A stretch of 37,069 bases of DNA from Bradyrhizobium tropiciagri (GCF_001189845.1 NZ_LFLZ01000083.1:1-37069), one strand, 5' to 3'. Positions 15,818 to 24,128 are shown, counted from the stretch's first letter. The notes: generated from the sequence alone by a model not told the origin. Translations and numbers: made by a program.

Positions 15818-15871
15818 CTGTTCGTCAACAAGCCGCCGTCGATGACCGCAGGCGGCGGCGACGCGCACTGA
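15818..15871 (+). repeat. 54-bp direct repeat, copy 2 (orphan MFS gene end)
   Basis: An orphan copy of the MFS C-terminal codons (LFVNKPPSMTAGGGDAH-stop) with one changed base. It has no start or upstream coding sequence and is not a gene. It probably marks the original downstream junction of the efflux gene. Confidence 0.88.
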
Positions 15872-15947
15872 GGGCATATCTGCTTCGCCCGTTCGCGTGC
15901 AGAGCGTCGCATCGCCGACACATTGCCGCACTCACGCTGATGTCATC

Positions 15948-15976
15948 TTGCCAATCGCGCGTGATGCATTTATAAG
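15948..15976 (+). promoter_or_regulatory. Strong sigma-70 promoter before the 21-aa ORF and ABC exporter
   Basis: TTGCCA (15948-15953), a 17-base spacer, then TATAAG (15971-15976). Transcription should start near 15983, giving a leader of about 28 nt before the 21-codon ORF at 16011 with its GGGGAG ribosome site. It is the best promoter upstream of the ABC exporter. Confidence 0.6.
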
Positions 15977-16010
15977 CAGCGCCATCCTTTCACGAACCGG
16001 GGAGATGCAC

Positions 16011-16076
16011 ATGATGTCGTTTGTTTCGCAGACCGTGCGCCCGCGTTCGTTGCTGCTGGGCGCTCTCGCGCATTAG
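16011..16076 (+). CDS. 21-aa ORF: truncated gene start or leader peptide
   Basis: ATG at 16011 lies six bases after GGGGAG (15999-16004) and ~35 bp after a good promoter. The peptide runs MMSFVSQTVRPRSLLLGALA then H and stop. Arg-rich then hydrophobic, it looks like the front of a signal peptide cut short, so it may be the remnant of a truncated exported-protein gene. Alternatively it is a leader peptide: an 8-of-9-bp hairpin (TGATCGGGC/GCCCAATCA, 16087-16109) follows the stop, and the ABC exporter begins 148 bp further on. I cannot choose between the two. Confidence 0.4.
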   Translation: MMSFVSQTVRPRSLLLGALAH

Positions 16077-16224
16077 GTCCCAGCGCTGATCGGGCTTGAT
16101 GCCCAATCATCCAACTTCCCAACACGTTATCTACAATTTCCAGTGACATCGGCGGTCGGATTCCGTCTGCTTGTCACTTCAGACGGAGCCGGCCGGCGCA
16201 GAGCATGCGTGGCCGGGATGTGCC

Positions 16225-18027
16225 ATGAGCTCTCTAACGACCAAGCGTCCGGCCGCGATCCGGATCGTGCTTCCCTTCGTGTTTCGCCACTGGCTGGAAC
16301 AGCCGTTTCGCGCGTCAATCGTAACGGCCGGCTTCCTCGGCGCGACCGCGGCCGACCTGTTCATGCCGGTATTTTCCGGCCATCTGGTCGACGCGCTGAC
16401 CGCGGGCGCCACCGATGCCACCGCGCGCCATGCGGCGATGCTGGCGTTCGGCGCCATCGTCGGTCTCGGCGCGCTGTCGGTGCTGCTGCGGCTGATCGGT
16501 ATCGAGACCATCGTGCCGTTCACGCTGAAGATGATGTCCGATATCGGGCAGCAGGCCTTCATGCGCGTGCAGCGGTTCTCGACCGATTGGCACGCCAATT
16601 CGTTCGCCGGCTCCACCGTGCGCAAGATCACGCGCGGCATGTGGGCGCTCGATTTGTTGAACGACACCATCCTGATGGCGCTGTTGCCGTCGCTCGTCGT
16701 GCTGGTCGGCTCGATGATCCTGCTCGGGCTGCACTGGCCGCAGCTCGGCGCGGTGATTGCCGTCGGCTCGGTGATCTATGTCGCGATGACCATGGTGTTC
16801 CAGGTGCGCTATGTCGCGCCGGCCGCGCGCGTCTCCAATGCGTGGGACACCAAGGTCGGCGGCACGCTGGCCGACGCCTTGACCTGCAACGCGGTGGTGA
16901 AGTCGTTCGGTGCGGAAACGCGCGAGGACATGCGGCTGGAGGGCGTCATCAGCCGCTGGGGCCGGCGGGTGCGGCGAACCTGGCTCCGCTACAACCGCAC
17001 CTCGACGGCGCAGCTGCTGGTGCTGTTGTGCTTCCGCGCCTCGGTGGTTGGCGGTGCGATCCTGCTGTGGACGCAGGGCGCCGCCACGCCGGGCGATGTC
17101 ACCTATGTGCTGACCAGCTACTACATCATCCACGCCTATTTGCGGGATGTCGGCATGCACATCAACAACCTGCAGCGTTCGGTGAACGACATGGAGGAGC
17201 TGGTGCAGATCCATGGCGAGCCGCTCGGCATCATCGATGCCGATGATGCCAGGACGATCGACATTCAGGGCGGCCGCATCGTGTTCGACGACGTCACGTT
17301 CCATTATGGCGGCCATCGCCGGCCGCTGTATGACGGCCTGTCGGTCGACATCGATGCCGGCGAGCGCGTCGGCCTCGTCGGGCGCTCCGGCTCCGGCAAG
17401 ACGACCTTCGTCAAGCTGGTGCAGCGGCTCTACGATGTCTCCGGTGGCAAGATCCTGATCGACGGTCAGGATATCGCCAAGGCGACGCAGCAATCGCTGC
17501 GCAGCCAGATCGCAATCGTGCAGCAGGAGCCGATCCTGTTTCACCGCACGCTGGCGGAGAACATCGCCTATGGCCGGCCCGGCGCCAGCATGGCGGCGAT
17601 CGAGCAGGCGGCGCGGCTTGCCAATGCGCACGACTTCATCATGCGGCTGCCGAAGGATTACGGCACGCTGGTGGGCGAGCGCGGCGTCAAGCTGTCCGGC
17701 GGCGAGCGGCAACGCGTGGCGCTGGCGCGCGCCTTCCTGGCGGATGCGCCAATCCTGATCCTGGACGAGGCGACCTCGAGCCTGGATTCGGAATCCGAGG
17801 CGCTGATCCAGCAGGCGATGGAGCGGCTGATGAAGGGCCGCACCTCGATCGTGATCGCGCACCGGCTGTCGACCGTGCGCAGCATGGATCGCATCCTGGT
17901 GTTCGACCGCGGCGAGGTCGTCGAGCAGGGCACGCACGAGGTGCTTGCCACCCGTCCCGGCGGCATCTACCGCGGCCTGTTCGAGCGGCAGGCCACCGAG
18001 TTCGGCCAGGAAGCGGCGGCGGAGTGA
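16225..18027 (+). CDS. ABC exporter, fused membrane and ATPase domains
   Basis: 600 aa from ATG at 16225 (an in-frame TTG at 16171 would add 18 unlikely residues). Residues ~15-330 are a six-helix exporter membrane domain, beginning PFVFRHWLEQPFRASIVTAG. The ATPase domain has Walker A GRSGSGKTT (386-394, Lys392), signature LSGGE (490-494), Walker B ILILDEATSSLD (Asp514, Glu515) and switch His546 (IAHRLST). It functions as a homodimer or half-transporter, like MsbA-type lipid/drug exporters; the substrate is unknown. A methyltransferase gene follows after 62 bp and may be co-transcribed. Confidence 0.93.
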   Translation: MSSLTTKRPAAIRIVLPFVFRHWLEQPFRASIVTAGFLGATAADLFMPVFSGHLVDALTAGATDATARHAAMLAFGAIVGLGALSVLLRLIGIETIVPFTLKMMSDIGQQAFMRVQRFSTDWHANSFAGSTVRKITRGMWALDLLNDTILMALLPSLVVLVGSMILLGLHWPQLGAVIAVGSVIYVAMTMVFQVRYVAPAARVSNAWDTKVGGTLADALTCNAVVKSFGAETREDMRLEGVISRWGRRVRRTWLRYNRTSTAQLLVLLCFRASVVGGAILLWTQGAATPGDVTYVLTSYYIIHAYLRDVGMHINNLQRSVNDMEELVQIHGEPLGIIDADDARTIDIQGGRIVFDDVTFHYGGHRRPLYDGLSVDIDAGERVGLVGRSGSGKTTFVKLVQRLYDVSGGKILIDGQDIAKATQQSLRSQIAIVQQEPILFHRTLAENIAYGRPGASMAAIEQAARLANAHDFIMRLPKDYGTLVGERGVKLSGGERQRVALARAFLADAPILILDEATSSLDSESEALIQQAMERLMKGRTSIVIAHRLSTVRSMDRILVFDRGEVVEQGTHEVLATRPGGIYRGLFERQATEFGQEAAAE

Positions 18028-18089
18028 TCCGGAATATCTCTGGAACTCCGCCGAAGCGGTGGCGGCTGCGCAAGATGGAAGGAGCGCCC

Positions 18090-18830
18090 ATGCGCGAGGA
18101 CGAGGTTTGGAACGCGGAGACCGCCAAATCCTACGACACCCCCGGCGCCGGCATGTTTTCACCAGACGTGCTGGTGCCGACGGTCGATCGACTGGCAGCT
18201 TTGGCCGGCAGTGGCCGCGCGCTTGAATTTGCCATCGGCACGGGGCGCGTTGCGGTCCCTCTCAGCGAGCGAGGCGTTTCCGTCGCAGGCGTAGAGATGT
18301 CGACGGCGATGATCGATCAATTGCGCACCAGGGCCGGCGAATCGCAGATTCCGGTCGTCGTCGGCGATATGGCGACGGCGTCGGTGCCGGGGCGCTATGC
18401 GCTCGTCTATCTCGTCTACAACACGATATCGAATCTGCTGACGCAAGAGGCGCAGGTCGCGTGTTTCCGCAACGCTGCGCGGCACCTCGATCCCGGTGGA
18501 AGGTTCGTGATCGAACTTTGGGTTCCTCAGCTACGCAAATTGCCGCCCACGCAGGAAGCCGTCGTCTGGCAGTCCGAGCCCGGCTATATCGGCCTGGACA
18601 CCTATGACGTGGTGCGTCAACACGTCGTGTCTCACCACATCAGATTTGGCGATGATCGGCAGCCGACGCTGATGCGCTCCACCCATCGCTATATCTGGCC
18701 GGCAGAACTCGACCTGATGGCGCAGTTGGCCGGCTTTGCACTTGAGACCAGATCTGCGGATTGGAGCGGGGCGCCATTCACCGCCGAGTCAGCTTCACAC
18801 GTCTCGACATATCGGCTGCTCGATCGCTGA
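18090..18830 (+). CDS. Class I SAM-dependent methyltransferase
   Basis: 246 aa from ATG at 18090, five bases after AAGGAG (18079-18084); an in-frame start at 18024 would overlap the end of the ABC gene. The N-terminal AETAKSYDTPGAGMFS is followed by the SAM-binding motif I ALEFAIGTGRVAVPLSERGVSVAGVEMS with acidic Glu at the end of beta-2, then VVGDMAT (motif II) and HLDPGGRFVIELW (post III). This is the Methyltransf_25 arrangement for small-molecule or lipid targets. Target unknown. Confidence 0.88.
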   Translation: MREDEVWNAETAKSYDTPGAGMFSPDVLVPTVDRLAALAGSGRALEFAIGTGRVAVPLSERGVSVAGVEMSTAMIDQLRTRAGESQIPVVVGDMATASVPGRYALVYLVYNTISNLLTQEAQVACFRNAARHLDPGGRFVIELWVPQLRKLPPTQEAVVWQSEPGYIGLDTYDVVRQHVVSHHIRFGDDRQPTLMRSTHRYIWPAELDLMAQLAGFALETRSADWSGAPFTAESASHVSTYRLLDR

Positions 18831-18873
18831 CATCGGATGTGCCGGCGGCGATCTCTCTGATGTCGCGCCTGGG

Positions 18874-19617
18874 TTATCGCGGTGCCAGCCCGTTCCACAC
18901 CAGCGCCACGCCGGACAGGAACAGCAGCGCCAGCACGACATCGGAGAAATTGCGGTCGCTGAGCGCGTGATAGAGCCGGGCGCCGAGCCAGGCGCCGAGC
19001 AGCGTTCCCGGAAACGCGCAAGCCACGAGCCAGATCAACTCGGGTTTCACCAGGCCGCTTGCGATCTGGACCAGGAGCGCGGCCGCCAGAATTGTGAAGT
19101 TGAAGATCTGGAACACGCCGCGGCGCTGCTGCTTGCCCCAGCCGCGCACGCTCGCCCACAGGATCGGCAGCGGGCCGGACAATCCGGCGAGGCCGCCGAG
19201 GATGCCGCCGGCAAATCCGATCGCACCGTCAGCCCATTTGCCGCCGAAGGCGATCGACATCGGCTTGCGTTGCAGGAACAGCAGAGTTGGAAACACCAGC
19301 AGGAAAACACCCACCGTCAACTTGAAGACTGCGGGGTCGGCCCGCGCGATCAGCAGGATGCCGATCGGCACACCCAGGAGGCCGCAGATGACGAATGGCC
19401 AGACCAGGCGGAAATCGATCGTCTTCCAGATCGACGGCAGCGTCGAAACCTGCGCGATGACCGAGCAGACCAGCACCAGCGGCACCGCAAGCGTCGGCGG
19501 CACCACATAAAGCCAGATGCCGAGCGCCATCAGCGCGGTGCCGAAGCCGGCGAGGCCGGAGACGAAACCGCCGGCAAGCGCGCCGAAGAACAGGATGGCG
19601 TAGCTCGCCGGGTTCAT
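18874..19617 (-). CDS. TauE/SafE (TSUP) family membrane transporter
   Basis: 247 aa with about eight hydrophobic helices. The two TSUP repeats are visible: GGFVSGLAGFGTALMALGIWLYVVPP near the N-terminus and GFAGGILGGLAGLSGPLPILWASVRGW in the middle. The family moves sulfite, sulfoacetate, taurine-related or other organic anions, usually outwards. No sulfur genes are adjacent, so the substrate is open. It ends 43 bp from the convergent methyltransferase gene and is divergent from the hydrolase at 19726. Confidence 0.88.
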   Translation of the reverse strand: MNPASYAILFFGALAGGFVSGLAGFGTALMALGIWLYVVPPTLAVPLVLVCSVIAQVSTLPSIWKTIDFRLVWPFVICGLLGVPIGILLIARADPAVFKLTVGVFLLVFPTLLFLQRKPMSIAFGGKWADGAIGFAGGILGGLAGLSGPLPILWASVRGWGKQQRRGVFQIFNFTILAAALLVQIASGLVKPELIWLVACAFPGTLLGAWLGARLYHALSDRNFSDVVLALLFLSGVALVWNGLAPR

Positions 19618-19725
19618 TCCTCATCTCGTTGTTTTTGATCGTTGCCGCGACGTTTACACGACGCCGGCTGTGGGTACACTTCAAAATCACGGCTCATCAA
19701 CGATAATCGGAATGGAAGCATCCTC

Positions 19726-20451
19726 ATGATTGCTGGTTCGTCGAAAACCTTTCTGGTCTGTCACGGCGCCTGGTCGGCGGGATGGGCGTGGAAGAAGATG
19801 CATCCCTTGATGCAGGCCGCCGGGCACCGGCTCATCACGCCGAGTTACACCGGGCTCGGCGAGCGCGCGCACCTCGCGCATCAGGGGCTCGACCTCGAAG
19901 CGCATATCCAGGACATGCTCAATGTCATTTCCTATGAAGACCTCCGCGACATCGTACTGATCGGCCATTCCTATGGCGGCATGGTCGCGACCGGCGTCGC
20001 CGACCGGGTGCGCGAGCGGATCGCGCAGCTGATCTATATCGACGCCTTCGTGCCGCGCGACGGCCAGTCGCTGTTCGATCTCAACGAGTCGGCCATCGAG
20101 ACCATGCGTGAGCTCGCGAGCGATGGCGACGGCTGGCGTGTTCCGCCGATGCCGACGCCGACGGACACATCTCCGGCAGACCTCGAATGGCTGACCGCGC
20201 GCCGCGTCGACATGCCGATCAAATGCTTCGAGCAGAAGCTGAGGCTGCAACACGGCGAGACCAGCCTGCCGCGCAGCTACATCTACGCCACCCGCGCCAC
20301 GCAGGCCGACACGTTCGGCCAGTTTGCAAAACGCACGAAGAATGAAGCCGGCTGGCGTTACTTCGAGATCGATGCCAGCCATTCGCCGAACGTCACCGCG
20401 CCCGAGGCGCTGATGGCAATGCTGCAGGAGATCACGGCCCAGGCTGCGTAG
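19726..20451 (+). CDS. Alpha/beta hydrolase (methyl-esterase-like)
   Basis: 241 aa from ATG at 19726 with GGAAG seven to eight bases upstream; a longer frame back to 19642 lacks a ribosome site. FLVCHGAWSAGWAWKKMHP (oxyanion turn), GHSYGG (nucleophile Ser82) and a C-terminal His in DASHSPNVTAPEAL are seen, typical of the SABP2/EstC-like esterase branch. It hydrolyses an unknown small ester. Its last ~95 bp recur in degraded form at 23141-23232, beyond the patatin/GntP genes. Confidence 0.88.
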   Translation: MIAGSSKTFLVCHGAWSAGWAWKKMHPLMQAAGHRLITPSYTGLGERAHLAHQGLDLEAHIQDMLNVISYEDLRDIVLIGHSYGGMVATGVADRVRERIAQLIYIDAFVPRDGQSLFDLNESAIETMRELASDGDGWRVPPMPTPTDTSPADLEWLTARRVDMPIKCFEQKLRLQHGETSLPRSYIYATRATQADTFGQFAKRTKNEAGWRYFEIDASHSPNVTAPEALMAMLQEITAQAA

Positions 20452-20619
20452 CAGCAGGTATGGCTACACCGCATGCATGCATCGTTTTTGAACAATGTCG
20501 GCAACGTTGCGGTCACGAGCCATCCTTTGACATCAACGGTGACGGCAACTTGATCTCGCTTGTTCAGCCGATCTGCGACATAATCCGAGCGCGGCGTGCA
20601 GCGATATGGGCGTGGACCG

Positions 20620-21639
20620 ATGAACCGAAGCCCCGTACTCGTAGACTTGGCGCTTCAAGGTGGCGGATCGCATGGCGCGTTCACGTGGGGCGTCCTGGAC
20701 CGGCTGCTTGAAGAGCCGTGGTTTCAGATCGCGGGTATTTCCGGAACGTCGGCCGGCGCAATGAATGCCGCCGTGCTGGCGGATGGCTGGGCCGCGGCCG
20801 GCGCTGCCGGCGCGCGCGAGGCCCTCGAAAAATACTGGCGCAGCGTTTCGCGTGCCGCCGCATTCAGTCCGCTGCAACGCTCACCATTCGACCGCCTGAT
20901 GGGACGATGGTCGCTCGACAGTTCGCCGGCTTACTTCTTCACTGATTTGATGTCGCGGGTGCTCTCGCCGTACGACCTCAATCCTCTTGGTATCAATCCG
21001 CTACGGCGGATCCTGGCAGAGAGCATCGATTTCGAGCGCCTCGCGCGCGCGCCGATCAAGCTGTTCGTGACCGCCACGCGCGTGCGGACGGGACGCGGAC
21101 GAATCTTCCGCAATGCGGAGATTACCGCCGATGTCCTGCTCGCATCGGCCTGCCTGCCGACGATGTTTCGCGCCGTCGAGATCGACGGCGAGCCGTATTG
21201 GGACGGCGGCTATGCCGGAAACCCAACGATCACGCCGCTGGTCCGTGAGACCGATGCCCAGGACACCGTCATCGTCCAGATCAATCCGACCGAGCGGCCG
21301 GAGGAGCCGCGCTCCGCCGCTGATATCCTCAACCGCCTCAACGAAATCTCGTTCAATTCGCCGCTGGCAAAGGAGCTGCGGATGATCGCGCTGCTCCGTC
21401 AGGTCGCCGATCCCGGTACCGGCGAGGGGGCCCGCTGGTCGCAGATGAAGACGCATCGGATCAAGAGCGACTTGCTCGCGACGTTCGGTTCGTCATCCAA
21501 GCTCAACGCCGAATGGGCCTTCGTCGCCAAGCTGCAGTCGGAGGGACGGCGCGCCGCCGGCGAATTTCTCGACGCGCACGGCGCGGATATCGGCCAGCGT
21601 TCGACTGCCGATCTCGACATCTTGCTGACGGAGTGCTGA
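20620..21639 (+). CDS. Patatin-like phospholipase / acyl hydrolase
   Basis: 339 aa from ATG at 20620 (a GTG at 20596 is an alternative). All patatin elements are present: oxyanion loop GGGSHG (14-19), nucleophile GTSAG (Ser44) and catalytic Asp195 in YWDGGYAGN. No signal peptide, so probably cytoplasmic. It overlaps the ribosome site of the GntP permease gene, whose ATG is four bases after its stop, so the two form an operon. In proteobacteria patatin and GntP genes are often next to 3-hydroxybutyrate dehydrogenase, suggesting short-chain hydroxyacid or PHB metabolism; no such dehydrogenase is here, so this is inference. Confidence 0.88.
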   Translation: MNRSPVLVDLALQGGGSHGAFTWGVLDRLLEEPWFQIAGISGTSAGAMNAAVLADGWAAAGAAGAREALEKYWRSVSRAAAFSPLQRSPFDRLMGRWSLDSSPAYFFTDLMSRVLSPYDLNPLGINPLRRILAESIDFERLARAPIKLFVTATRVRTGRGRIFRNAEITADVLLASACLPTMFRAVEIDGEPYWDGGYAGNPTITPLVRETDAQDTVIVQINPTERPEEPRSAADILNRLNEISFNSPLAKELRMIALLRQVADPGTGEGARWSQMKTHRIKSDLLATFGSSSKLNAEWAFVAKLQSEGRRAAGEFLDAHGADIGQRSTADLDILLTEC

Positions 21640-21643
21640 GGCG

Positions 21644-23098
21644 ATGGGGCTGCTCGGCATTCTCGTCGGACTCGGCCTGCTGGTCGGTCTCGCGTTCCGC
21701 GGCTGGAGTGTCCTGTTGCTGGCGCCGCTCTGCGGGCTGGTTGCCTCGGCGTTCGGCAGTCAGCCCTTGCTCGCGAGCTGGACGCAGACCTTTATGACCA
21801 GCGCGGCGGAATTTCTCGCGCAGTTCTTTCCGATTTTTCTGCTCGGGGCCGTGTTCGGCAAGCTGATGGATGATAGCGGCGCCGTGGCGGCGGTCGCGCG
21901 TTTCATGACCGAGCGGTTGGGCGAGCGCCGTGTCATCCTTGCGGTCGTGCTCGCCGGTGCGCTGGTCACCTATGGCGGCGTCAGCCTGTTCGTTGCGTTC
22001 TTCGTTATCGTGCCGATGGCCCAATCGCTGTTTCGCACGGCGGGGATTCCACGCCGCCTGGTGCCGGCGGCGGTCATCCTCGGAACCTCGACCTTCACGA
22101 TGTCGGCGCTGCCGGGCACGCCGTCGATCCAGAATGCGATCCCCATGCCGTTCTTCGGCACGACGCCGTTCGCGGCGCCCGGCCTCGGCATCATCGCCGC
22201 GATCGTCATGCTAGGCATCGGGCTGTGGTGGTTGCTGCGAGCGGAGACGGCGGCGCGCCGCGCAAACGAGGGCTATGGCGCCGAGCCGCCGCCGGCGTCC
22301 AGCGACGCAGCCGACGATGAGCTGGTGCGCGAGCGGGCGACGACGGCGCGGGAATTCGACCCGGCGGAGATCCGCCACGGGCATCGCAGCGAAGCCGCTG
22401 TTCCGATCTTCAACGCCATGCTGCCCCTGATCGTCGTCGTCGCCGTCAACCTGGCGATGTCGCTTCTCGTCTTGCCGCGACTTGATTTTGCATTCCTGGC
22501 CGAGCAGCGCTGGGGAAGTACGTCGCTGCCGGCGGTTGCCGGCGTCTGGTCGGTTGTCGTCGCGCTGGGGGCCGCGATCGCGACCGTCATCCTGTGCAAC
22601 CGGACGAGACTGACCGCGCTACGGCGAACCATGGACGCAGGCGCCAATGCGTCCGTCCTGCCGGCGTTGAGCGTTGCGAGCCTGGTTGGTTTTGGCGCGG
22701 TCATCGCGTCGCTCCCCGCCTTCGGCGCGGTGCGCGACTGGGTGCTGGGCATCGAAGGCGGCCCGCTGGTGTCACTTGCCGTGGCGACGAACATGCTTGC
22801 CGCGCTGACAGGGTCGGCCTCCGGCGGCTTGACGATCGCACTCGATGCGCTCGGGCCGACGTATATGGGCCTTGCCGCACAGGCGGGCATCGATCCCGGC
22901 CTTTTGCACCGCGTGGCGGTGATCGGCTCCGGAACTTTGGACATCCTGCCGCACAATGGCGCGGTTGTCAGCCTGCTCGCGATCTGCGGCCTCACGCATC
23001 GCGACAGCTATCTCGACATCGTCATGGTCGGGATCATGAATTCCGTCATCGCGCTCGCCGCGGTGATCGCAATCGGCACCGCGTTCGGGTCGTTTTAG
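21644..23098 (+). CDS. GntP-family permease
   Basis: 484 aa, polytopic. MGLLGILVGLGLLVGLAFRG, then QFFPIFLLGAVFGKLMDDSGA, VLAGALVTYGGVSLFVAFFVI and LPGTPSIQNAIPMPFFGTTPF are GntP-type features; the DSGA and PGTPSxQN motifs are conserved in gluconate/hydroxyacid:H+ symporters. A ~45-residue hydrophilic loop (about 205-250) separates two halves, and GLTHRDSYLDIVMVG is near the C-terminus. It imports a small hydroxy-carboxylate. Linkage to a patatin-like hydrolase suggests hydroxybutyrate or a similar acid. Start is four bases after the preceding stop, with GAGG in the patatin C-terminal codons. Confidence 0.9.
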   Translation: MGLLGILVGLGLLVGLAFRGWSVLLLAPLCGLVASAFGSQPLLASWTQTFMTSAAEFLAQFFPIFLLGAVFGKLMDDSGAVAAVARFMTERLGERRVILAVVLAGALVTYGGVSLFVAFFVIVPMAQSLFRTAGIPRRLVPAAVILGTSTFTMSALPGTPSIQNAIPMPFFGTTPFAAPGLGIIAAIVMLGIGLWWLLRAETAARRANEGYGAEPPPASSDAADDELVRERATTAREFDPAEIRHGHRSEAAVPIFNAMLPLIVVVAVNLAMSLLVLPRLDFAFLAEQRWGSTSLPAVAGVWSVVVALGAAIATVILCNRTRLTALRRTMDAGANASVLPALSVASLVGFGAVIASLPAFGAVRDWVLGIEGGPLVSLAVATNMLAALTGSASGGLTIALDALGPTYMGLAAQAGIDPGLLHRVAVIGSGTLDILPHNGAVVSLLAICGLTHRDSYLDIVMVGIMNSVIALAAVIAIGTAFGSF

Positions 23099-23140
23099 CC
23101 GGCCGCCGCACAAATGCGCCAGGCGACGCAGGACGGCGAC

Positions 23141-23232
23141 GGCTGACGCACCTTCGAGATCGACGCCAGCCACGCGCGAACGTCACCGCGCCCGAGGCGC
23201 TGATGGCGATGCTGCTGGAGATCGTTACCTGA
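23141..23232 (+). pseudogene. Degraded copy of the alpha/beta hydrolase 3' end
   Basis: From 23141 to the TGA at 23230-23232 the DNA aligns with the last ~95 bp of the hydrolase at 19726-20451: FEIDASH, then NVTAPEALMAMLLEI. By eye the match is roughly 85-90%. A one-base deletion (CGCG-AACG for CGCCGAACG) shifts the frame in the middle, so it cannot be translated as one protein. No 5' portion is found. It is either the remnant of a tandem paralog or a by-product of the event that brought in the patatin/GntP genes. Confidence 0.8.
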
Positions 23233-23292
23233 CGGGCTGTCACTCTGGGGCGATGCCAAGCATTCGTGCCAGAACCAATCAGGTGTGCGTGT

Positions 23293-23820
23293 TCATGCAC
23301 CGCGCGCGTCGCGCACGGCCTGAGCGACTTTCGTCGCCTGCGACACCCGTCCGATCTTCGCGCCTGCAATGATCTTTCGCCGGTGTTCGCTTGGCTTCGG
23401 CGCCATGCCTTCGCCCGCGGTCGCTTCGGCCTGTGGACGCGCCGTGAAGTTCGCGGCCCGATGCAGCGCGAGGGCCCTTCGGGCGGCTTCGACATGTGCG
23501 GTCCGGGCCGCCAGATTGTGCTGGCGCCGGAGCTCCGTGTTGACCCGCTTCAGCGCCGCGGCGAACACCTGCTTCCGTTCCGATGCATGCTTGGCGGTTC
23601 CCGGAAAGCTCGTCCCGCGAGCTTCGCCCTTTCCGCGGCTCTCGCGCTGCTTGTGGCGACCAACCGTCCGCTCCTTGTCGCGCATCTTGCGCAAGCGCGG
23701 TCGCATCGCCTCGAGCTCAGCCACCTCTACGCCGTAGATAGCGGGGTGATGCGTCGGGCGGATGGCTTCGTATTCCTCGTGGCTGAGAATGCTGCGCTCG
23801 AACTTGCAGGCGACCGACAT
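23293..23820 (-). CDS. Basic Ala/Arg-rich protein of unknown function
   Basis: 175 aa from ATG at 23820, seven bases after AGGAGG; a GTG at 23826 is too close to that site. The sequence starts MSVACKFERSILSHEEYEAI and is rich in Arg, Lys, Ala and His, with an amphipathic helix region (KQVFAAALKRVNTELRRQH) and a basic tail (EHRRKIIAGAKIGRVSQAT). I do not recognise a domain; nucleic-acid binding is possible from composition. It lies 65 bp behind the sigma 1.1-like gene on the same strand and downstream of rnpB, so the three may be transcribed in series. Confidence 0.65.
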   Translation of the reverse strand: MSVACKFERSILSHEEYEAIRPTHHPAIYGVEVAELEAMRPRLRKMRDKERTVGRHKQRESRGKGEARGTSFPGTAKHASERKQVFAAALKRVNTELRRQHNLAARTAHVEAARRALALHRAANFTARPQAEATAGEGMAPKPSEHRRKIIAGAKIGRVSQATKVAQAVRDARGA

Positions 23821-23885
23821 TACCACTCCTCCTTTTGATTTTTGAATCTCGGGCAGAAGGACACGTCCAGCTCCAGCGAGCGTCG

Positions 23886-24065
23886 TTATTTTCCTGCTTC
23901 GTCGTCCTTGAGGCGAATCCCCTCAGTCCGTAAAGCCGCAAAGAGAGCCGCGATATCTTCGGGCTCCATATTGTTGGGACACATCCCGTTGAGTTGCTCG
24001 GTCGTGATCGTGCCGCTGCTCTTGGCGACGTCTCGGGCCTTCGCCATGATCTTCTGAAGATCCAT
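23886..24065 (-). CDS. Stand-alone sigma-70 region 1.1-like protein
   Basis: 59 aa from ATG at 24065, seven bases after GGAGG. The sequence MDLQKIMAKARDVAKSSGTI, then TTEQLNGMCPNNMEPEDIAA and LFAALRTEGI, matches region 1.1 of housekeeping sigma factors (GxxTxEELNxxLP, xExIxxxxxxLxxxGI). There is no DNA-binding region 2-4, so it cannot be a sigma factor. Region 1.1 in RpoD blocks the polymerase DNA channel before promoter binding; a free copy might modulate RNA polymerase. That is inference. It follows rnpB on the same strand after a strong hairpin. Confidence 0.75.
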   Translation of the reverse strand: MDLQKIMAKARDVAKSSGTITTEQLNGMCPNNMEPEDIAALFAALRTEGIRLKDDEAGK

Positions 24066-24128
24066 CTGCGATCCTCCGGGAAGCAGGTAGTCTAGCAGAT
24101 AAGGCGCGATTGTGGTGTCCGATATGGC

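Noticed and set aside
16315..18162. 615-aa open frame on the minus strand
   Set aside because: Antisense shadow of the ABC exporter gene, whose Walker and signature motifs are clear.
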